Origin: Aphidius gifuensis
Taxonomy: Eukaryota; Arthropoda; Insecta; Hymenoptera; Braconidae
Reading direction: 5' to 3'
Length of the DNA stretch: 64,000 bases
NCBI RefSeq assembly: GCF_014905175.1
Contig: NC_057793.1
Coordinates: 14,794,869 to 14,858,868, forward strand
The notes below the pieces were generated by a model, which was not told where the DNA came from, made no database searches, and was given only the letters and a program-made list of their open reading frames with translations. Position numbers and translations under genes: made by a program. Positions within the stretch are counted from its first letter, which is position 1, and the number at the start of each line of letters is the position of its first letter. Below, piece after piece: positions 56,608 to 64,000 of the stretch.

Positions 56608-59600
56608 ATGGATCAACTCCCAGACCAGATTCACCTGAAAAATAAATTCTCTCAAGCATATGCTCAGCTTAAAGAAAATCCGAATGCTTTGGGAATTGTA
56701 AAGAACATTTGCGAAATTCAAGATTACATAAAACGTTACAATAGATCATTAGGTGGCCTCACAGGATCTAGAAAGAAAATGACTGGTGCAACAGTTGCAT
56801 TGTTGACTACTTGGAAATGTAAATTAGAGCATTTGCAGAAAAAAGGCGGTATGGTTGATGAGCCTACAATGCACCAAAACCATGCTGATGCTATTGATGC
56901 AAGAATTCAATGGAGTGACTTAGAAAGTGCTTTTAAAAACCGAATGCGAACTGGAATGATTATTAATATATCACATAAAAATTTAGATTTATTTCTTGAA
57001 GATGCAAAAGTGATGTTGATTGATCGTTTAGAGAATGAATTAAGCAAAAAAAGCGCTATTAAACTTAATACAATTTTGGCTTGTAATTTTCAAATTGTTA
57101 AACAAGAAGAAATAGAAATTGAGACAAAATATTTTAGTGATGGATGTATGGAAATATTGCAATCATCAAATCTTGATGATATTTTATCAAATAACTTTGA
57201 GATACTTAAAGCTGATTTGGAAGAGAAAGAAATGCGTGGTTCAGGTTGGACCTTGCATGAAATTCTACATTTGGAAATAAATATAAACGACTATGTACCT
57301 TTACGTGGTGGTTCATCAACTTTTATTGAAATGCCTGATTGGATTATAAAAACAAAATCAGTTGTAAACGTTATAAACTATAAAGATAATAATTGCTTTA
57401 TTTGGAGTGTGTTAGCTGCCATGCACAAGGTTCCACATCCAAACAGAGTCAGCTCATATGAAAGATACAAGAATGATTTAAATCTAGCTGGAATAACTTT
57501 TCCAATGAGTTGGTGTAAAATCAAACAATTTGAAAAAAATAACAATTTGAGAATAAATGTATATGGTATTGATAACACTGATGATTTAGATGATGAATCC
57601 AATGATGAAGAAGGTGATAGCGTTGATGATTCAAATGGTACAAATAAGAAAAAAAAAAAGAGACGTCTAGAAAGGATTGTTCCATATTATTTGAGTAATA
57701 ATGACGCATCAAATCATCCAACAATTCATCTTTTAATTATTGAAAAGCCTGAGAAAAAAGTTGAGGGATTTCAAGATGAATCAGCAGATGAAGATGATGA
57801 AGAAGAAGAAGAAGATGAAGATGATGAAGATTATGATGAGTATGATTTTAATAATATTACAAATAAAAGAAAACTTGGTGAATTCTCAAACCATCACTTT
57901 GCCTACATTAAAAATTTATCTAGGTTAATTAGTGCACAAGTTTCAGCATATAATGGTAAAAAATTTATATGTGATCGTTGTTTATCATATTTCCATTCTC
58001 AAAAATCAATTGATTCTCACAATCCTGCATGTAGAGAAAAAAACCAATATGCAATGGTGATGCCAACAGAAAAAAACAATATTTTAAAGTTTACAAATTA
58101 CAAATACCAGCTTCGAGTGCCTTATGTAGTATATGCTGACCTGGAAAGTATATTAGAAAAAGTAACAGATAATTCTAATAATTCATTGAAAAAAACAATT
58201 AAACAAAAACATATTCCAAGCAGTGTAGCATATTATGTTAAATGTTCTTATGATAATACGCTCTCTAAATTTAAATTAAAAAGAGACAAAAATTGCATTG
58301 AATGGTTTATTAAGGAACTTGAAGAGCTGTCACACAATGTTGATAATATACTTGAAAATATCAAACCGATGAATCTTACTTTTGATGAAGAATTGCAATT
58401 TTTTAATGCAACAAAGTGCCATATATGTAAAAAATTGTTCACAGCAGAAAACATTAAGGCACGTGATCACTGTCATCTCAGCGGGGTGTATAGGGGGCCG
58501 GCTCATGTTGCGTATGTATAATTACTCTAATTAATTTTTTAAATTTTTTAATTTTTCTCCGATTTTTCCGTTTTTTATTTTTAAATTATTTATTCTGAAA
58601 TAAAATTTATTATTTCAGATGCAACCTAAATTATCAGACATCTTGCATAATAGCTGTGGTATTTCATGGTCTCAGTAATTATGATAGCCATTTTCTAATT
58701 AAAGCATTAAAAAAACAATTTCCAGGTGATATTGATCTTTTGGCTTTAAATAAGGAAAGTTACATAAGCTTCACTAAACGTGTTAAAGGTACTAGAATTA
58801 AATTACGTTTTATAGACTCTTATAAATTCATGGCTAGCTCAATAAGTACACTCGCTAATGAATTAGATGATAATGATAAAAGTATAAGTCGTAGTTATTG
58901 CGACAATTTAGAAGAATTCAAATTAATAACAAAAAAAGGTATATTTCCATATGATTATATTGATTGTTGGGAAAAATTTGATGAAGAACAATTGCCCTCA
59001 AAACTTGATTTTTATTCTCAACTTAATGAAGAGCATGTGAGTGATGATGATTATGCTCATGCTTGCAATGTATGGAGAGTATTTAAATTAAAAAATCTGG
59101 GAGAATACTCAGATTTATATCTCCGTACAGATGTTCTTCTTTTAGCTGATATATTTGAAAATTTTAGATATTTTTGTTTGAAAACCTATGATTTAGATCC
59201 AGCTCATTATTACACACTCCCAGGGTTGAGTTTTAACGCGATGCTAAAATATACAGAGATTGAGTTGGAATTATTATTAGATGCTGATAAATTATTGTTT
59301 ATTGAGGGAGGTATTAGAGGTGGTTTATCACAATGCTCACATCGTCATGTCATTGCAAATAATAAGTATATGAAAGAATACAATCCAAATATTAGAGATT
59401 CATATTTAATGTACTTTGATGTTAACAATTTATATGGTTATGCAATGGCTTCTACACTACCAGTAGGTAATTTTCAGTGGGTTGAGAACTTTGATATAAA
59501 TTCATTACAATCTATTGGGGATGATGCTGAGTGGGGTTATATTTTGAAATAGATCTAGACTATCCAGTAGAGCTTCATGATGAACATAGATTTACCTTTG

Positions 59601-60656
59601 GCACCAGAACGACAAATACCTCCTTTATCTACAAGTAAATGTCCAAAATTATTAGCAACTCTTTATCCTAAAGAAAAGTATGTAATTCATTATAGAATTT
59701 AAAACAATACGTATCTCTGGGGATGAAAATTAAAAAGTATATAGAGTTTTAAAATTCAAACAACGAGCTTGGTTGAAACCATATATTGACTTAAATACTG
59801 AATTACGTACCAAGGCAACATCACTCTTTTGCTAAAAATCTATTTAAATCATTAATTAATATTTGTTTTGGTAAAATGTTAGAGTCAACACGTTCACAGA
59901 GAATAATTAAATTAGTATCAAGATATGGCGGTCGAGGTGGAGCAAGAGCTTTAATATCAAAACCTAATTTTCACAGCTCTTAATTATTGATGATTTAGTT
60001 ATTGTTGAAATGAAACGATTGAGTATCCTTTTTGATAAACCAATATATGGTGGTTTTACTATTTTAGATATTTCAAAACAGTCATTTATGATTTTTATTA
60101 TAATTATATATAAAAAGGAATTTAAAGATAATGTTAATTTTGTATATATGGATACTGATAGTGCAATTTTAGAGATTTTTACACCAGATATCTATGAGTT
60201 TATTCGTAGAGAATGTAATAATTTTGATACATCTGATTACCCTCTAAATAATCGATATAACATTCCTCAAAAAATAAAAAAGTACCAGGTATTATGAAGG
60301 ATGAATGCAATGGGAAAATTATGAAGGAATTTGTTGGCTTACGTTCGAAAGCATATTCATTTCTAGTTGAAGATGAGACTTGTATCAATAATGTAAAACT
60401 TCATAAAAAAGCTAAAGGAGTAAAAAAATCATCAATGAAAACGATTACTTTTGAAGACTATAAAAATTGTGTTGAAAATCATGTTCAAATATCTAGAAAA
60501 CAAAATTTAATTCGCTCTGAAAGACATCAAGTTTATACAATTACCACAGAAAAAATAGCTTTAAGTTGGAATGATGATAAAAGAGAACTTATTGATGGTA
60601 AAAATTATACTCTGCCTTGGGGTTATGCAAAAGAACTTAGAAATAAAATTAAATAA
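56608..60656 (+). pseudogene. polB: P3 protein-primed family B DNA polymerase
   Basis: The first exon (56608-58511) is intact for 634 codons plus two bases, the longest clean stretch of this gene in the window. It covers the N-terminal extension, acidic run (57785-57840), zinc motif, exonuclease-type VVYADLESIL and the CHICKK..DHCH motif. After the intron, the frame is open to 59552 with motif A FDVNNLYGYAM. A one-base deletion there and more near 59590-59990 and 60275 break the rest. Motif C YMDTDSAIL and the C-terminal KIALSWNDDKREL block are present. Breaks are mostly one-base losses relative to P2, so the true genomic gene could be less damaged. Confidence 0.9.
58512..58618 (+). other. 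Inferred intron in the P3 DNA polymerase gene
   Basis: GTATGTATAA...TTATTTCAG, 107 bp, at the identical codon as in P2 (there 122 bp). The length difference lies in T-rich sequence. Removal keeps the frame. Confidence 0.85.
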
Positions 60657-60721
60657 ATAAAACAATGTAATATGATTGAAATAAAAAAATTTATTTATTG
60701 AATTGAGTTTTTATTTATTTA

Positions 60722-61610
60722 CTACAAAGCTGTCTTATCCACCCACTGGTTGTGTGAATTATCAAATCCCAGATATTTTACATATATTTTATTTCCTTTT
60801 TTAATAATTTTTTCAATTAAATAGACGTCAGGATGTTTTACTTTTGTAATTCAGGTTGATAAAACACCCTTCAATTGGGTTCTGTTGATAGTCTTCAAGT
60901 TTATATGTTACTGGAGATGTGTTATTTATTTTTATTATTTTAAATATTTCAGTTGTCCAATTGGGTTTATAATTTTTCTCAAAGACATGTTTATATTTAC
61001 TTATTCTAACATGATCATTTAATTTAAATTTATTTTTCTGATAATATTGATTTAAGATTTTAAATACAGTATGCTTTAAAATTTTTGTATTGTCACCAAC
61101 AACTTTTGCTGGTGCCATTTTGATTGTACGATGTTTTGTATTATTATATTGTTCAATTAATTTTGGTAATATTTTAACCCATTTATAAGTACCTTGTAAA
61201 CTGAATTCAAAGTACAATTTACTTTTAATTGTTCTATTAAATCTTTCAACTATTGATGCTTTCATATGGGTGAAAGTTGAATACATATGAACATTGTATT
61301 TTTTTAGCATCGCTTGATCCACATGTAGATTTTTACAAACTCGTCCTTTTTTAAATATTGATTCCATTGCAGCTGATACTTCTTTTCCGGTCTTGCTTTT
61401 GAGTTCAACAGCCCAACTGAACTTTGAAAAAATATCAATAATAGTCAAAATATATTTATATCCAGAATTTACAGATGAGTGTTCAATCATGTCAACAAGA
61501 TCAGCTTGCCAAGTTTCATCCTTATCTCGAATATCAACTTTACGTCTTGGAAAATTTCGGCGAGCTGGTGCATGAAGCTCTCGCACTATGTCTCTTTTAA
61601 ATTCAGTCAT
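60722..61610 (-). pseudogene. P3 integrase with a 30-bp catalytic-site deletion
   Basis: Open from the ATG at 61610 for 260 residues. TWQADLVDM keeps the first aspartate, and HVDQ keeps the second, but the following ten residues (GTEFYNSIFQ in P2) are missing in frame, so the spacing to the glutamate in ASIVERFNRT is shortened. The deletion joins short matching CTTGA sequences. A frame change near 60850 removes the chromodomain-like end from the frame. Probably inactive. Confidence 0.85.
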
Positions 61611-61641
61611 GTTTCATTGAGAGTAGTATGATGACTGAATT

Positions 61642-62643
61642 TTAACTAATGTTAATGTATAATGTTGCCTCTCTTAGTTCTTCAATGATTGACATGATTT
61701 CATTATCGTGACTTGGATTGCCAGCTGTTCGTGAAGCAACTAGCAATCTTAAACGATCAACAAGCTCATTCGGATTATCCCAATAAACATAATTAACTTT
61801 AGATTGATTTTTGCTTTGAATTATCATATTTGTTGGTAGTAAACCAGAACCATGATGTTGTGTACTCTTCATGTGAGGCAATATGAATGTAATATACTTT
61901 TGTGATGCTGAATTTTTCACTGTATTTTTAGAATTATGATATCTTAAATGTGCATTTGTGTTGAGAAGAATTTGAGCATAATTTTTTTCATCAATTTGAG
62001 TGACTTTGGTTTTTTCTGGGGATTTCATAAATAATAATTCCAGTAGTCCTTGGGTTATTTCATACGTTTCATCAGCAACAATCATATTATTATTTTCGAA
62101 TAGTAATTCAGCATTTCCAATTTTATATTCTCCACTGTTTTTTCTTTTAACCCCATAATCTTTATCCCATTGTAAAGTATCTATTTTATTTAAATATTGA
62201 GTTGTTAAATCATTATTAAGACCTGTTTCATCAGCCTCTTGCTCTATCAGTTGCAGATCTTCAATAGTATCATGGAAAGCCTCTGTTTCCTCATCAGAAC
62301 TGAGATTTTGTTCTGTGCTTATATTTCCAGAATTACTTGAATGCGTTCTATCAGAAATGATACTGTCTTCTTCTCTCTCAGAATCATATGTGTTGTCTTT
62401 ACTAATTTTGCTTTTTTTATTGTTTATTATCGGTGTTATTTTAGCAGCTATATTCTCAAGTGGTCCGATGACTGGTTTTAAGTACTCGTTAGCAGTTTCA
62501 GATATGCTTTCTTTCCCTAATTTTAATAATTGATGCTTCTTCTTTATTACATCTCTAACTTTTTCTATTTCTTCAAGAAATTTCGCTTCTTTTGACAATG
62601 CTTCCTTCTTGAGAGGCATGTTGATTCGACAGGATTTAAACAT
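61642..62643 (-). CDS. P3 conserved protein of unknown role (333 aa)
   Basis: The only intact ATG-started copy in the window. A basic N terminus (MFKSCRINMPLKKEALSKEA) leads to a helical stretch with FLEEIEKVRDVIKKKHQLL, an acidic serine-rich middle, and the C-terminal block YVYWDNPNELVDRLRLLVAS ending in EIMSIIEELREA. It lies between integrase and ATPase, 14 bp from the latter's stop. Possibly structural or DNA-binding; not known. Confidence 0.85.
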   Translation of the reverse strand: MFKSCRINMPLKKEALSKEAKFLEEIEKVRDVIKKKHQLLKLGKESISETANEYLKPVIGPLENIAAKITPIINNKKSKISKDNTYDSEREEDSIISDRTHSSNSGNISTEQNLSSDEETEAFHDTIEDLQLIEQEADETGLNNDLTTQYLNKIDTLQWDKDYGVKRKNSGEYKIGNAELLFENNNMIVADETYEITQGLLELLFMKSPEKTKVTQIDEKNYAQILLNTNAHLRYHNSKNTVKNSASQKYITFILPHMKSTQHHGSGLLPTNMIIQSKNQSKVNYVYWDNPNELVDRLRLLVASRTAGNPSHDNEIMSIIEELREATLYINIS

Positions 62644-62657
62644 GAACTAATATTTTT

Positions 62658-63370
62658 TTAACAAATTGTATCGTTATTTATATTTATAAAACAATCAAAA
62701 TTTTTTCTATATCTTCCATCATTTATATTGCGATCTTTGTCAATACATAGGAAACAATATTTCTCTTCCCAACACTTGATACATATCCGAAGAAATTTAT
62801 TATACTCCATATCAATATTTGCATGATCCTGCCAAATATGTTTGAGATTTAGCTGATCACAAGGGAACACAACTAAGAAATTAATATTATCGCGAATCAA
62901 ATGCTTTGGAATTCGAGCATACGATTGACACAAATAAAACGAATCAACATTACAATGACGTCCCATTGAAAAATAATCCCTTATTGGCTGTTGATTTTCA
63001 GTTGCAACATCATCAAATATAAACAATGAGTTTGGTTTTGCTTCTTCAACAGGAATTACTTGATCATTGCTTGAAAATTTATGATAATTTATATTTTCAA
63101 GTGGTTCCAATAGATTTTCTAAATTCGATATTTTGGTTGGTATAATGATTTACTATAAATATAAATATTAGCAAAACGTAAACCATTTGGATTAACAATT
63201 AAACTCATAAGTGCGTTGGTTTTACCACAATTACTTCCACCAATTATAGCACAACGTATCGTATTTGGCAATAAGTCTCCATGTCTTTTCTGAATTAAAC
63301 CCTCACCACTTTTTGCTGTAATTATATCAAAGTTTATCACTGGTAATTTGAGAGCTTGCTTGTACTCCAT
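62658..63370 (-). pseudogene. P3 packaging ATPase, one frameshift
   Basis: Walker A GGSNCGKT and Walker B LFIFDD are both present but in two frames, separated by a one-base loss near 63118-63125 (P2 reads through here). One codon near the start (after MEYK) is also missing. Otherwise nearly identical to the P2 gene. A consensus error would be enough to explain the break. Confidence 0.85.
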
Positions 63371-63439
63371 CTTGATCAACACTATTTAAAAAGTATAAAG
63401 TCAACTGTTTTATATAGAAAAATCAGTCAATCATCAACC

Positions 63440-64000
63440 ATGATAGAGCATACAAATAATAAAAATAATAAGAAAAATAAAAACGTTTTGGAAAAGGAAT
63501 ATTAAATAAAATTATTAATAAACTACCTATCGAGTTACATCTACCTGGATATTCTTTTGTGGACCTGGAACTAAGCTACAGAAACGTTTGGCAAGAGGAG
63601 AGCGAGGAATAACTCCTCTAGACGAAGCTTGTAACAATCACGATATCGCATATTCGAAAAATCAGAAAGATATTAAAGCCAGGAACCTAGCTGACGATAT
63701 TTTAGCGCGTGAAGCTTCAAAACGAATTTTGCCAAGGATTCAAGTCTAGGTGAAAGAGCTGCAGCTGCACTTGTAACTGAACAATGAAAATCAAATCAAG
63801 ATTCGGTATGGGTTGTGTAAATAAAAAAATTGTGTTAAAACGAAAACAACTGGTGGAAAATTAAAAAAATTAAAAACTGATAAAAAATAGAAATAATTCT
63901 GGTGAAAAGAAAAAGCAAGAAGAGCAAGAAAAATAAAAAGAAAAACCTCAAGAAAAAGTATCATTTATGAAAATTGTACAAGCTGCTAAAGAAGCAAGTA
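63440..64000 (+). pseudogene. P3 PLA2-domain gene, partial and frameshifted
   Basis: Homologous to 40437-41000 and cut by the window end. Compared with P2 it has about nine single-base losses, nearly all in runs of A, T or G, for example near 63480, 63557, 63730, 63779 and 63830. The motifs around the calcium loop and His-Asp pair are recognisable but not in one frame. Confidence 0.8.

Larger units (their letters stand above)
55305..64000 (+). mobile_element. Polinton/Maverick P3, both ends outside or missing
   Basis: The core from 56608 onward is nearly identical to P2 33568-41000, gene for gene, including the intron in the polymerase. The left arm (55305-56600) is similar but more diverged. 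The left terminal repeat and first genes fall in the gap. The window ends in the PLA2 gene. Many differences from P2 are single-base deletions in homopolymers. Confidence 0.93.

Overview
The window is AT-rich eukaryotic DNA, almost certainly from an insect. The evidence is a LINE, a BEL/Pao retroelement, several Polinton (Maverick, adintovirus-like) elements and spliceosomal introns. A parasitoid wasp is my guess from the overall flavour; the sequence alone does not prove it. Most of the window is mobile DNA. Intact host genes were not recognised, apart from one possible first coding exon near 51.5 kb.

Layout. 1-1520 is an array of hairpin-forming repeats. 1648-2402 is a foldback element. About 3.1-7.9 kb is a LINE with broken ORF1, a full-length ORF2 and a short A-rich tetranucleotide tail. 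7.9-9.65 kb is unassigned. About 9.65-12.54 kb is the right-hand remnant of a Polinton (called P0 here). 12.5-14.0 kb is non-coding and includes a 175-bp tandem repeat. 14.0-18.0 kb is a decayed BEL/Pao element on the minus strand, cut by the left end of Polinton P1 at 17988. P1 (17988 to about 29870) lacks its right third. Polinton P2 (30046-46911, about 16.9 kb) is complete end to end, with inverted terminal repeats of about 340 bp. 46.9-55.2 kb is probable host DNA with a promoter-like region near 50.4-51.6 kb. After a 100-N gap, Polinton P3 (55305 to the window end) repeats the P2 core almost exactly.

How the genes work together. P2 and P3 share a gene order. In the left arm are small spliced genes on both strands. 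Then come a plus-strand protein-primed family B DNA polymerase and, on the minus strand, a chromodomain integrase, a conserved protein of unknown role and a packaging-type ATPase. From a divergent promoter follows a plus-strand virion block: a PLA2-domain core protein, an adenain-like protease, a penton-like minor capsid protein, a small basic protein and the major capsid protein. Minus-strand accessory genes fill the right arm. This is the genome plan of a DNA element that copies itself, integrates and could form particles. Most copies here carry frameshifts or stops. In P3, and partly in P2, many of these are single-base homopolymer deletions that may be consensus errors.

The most unusual observations are four: tRNA-like modules pointing outward inside the Polinton terminal repeats; introns at different positions in paralogous polymerase genes; a conserved multi-exon small gene next to the polymerase; and a parvovirus-like PLA2 domain in the element's virion block.
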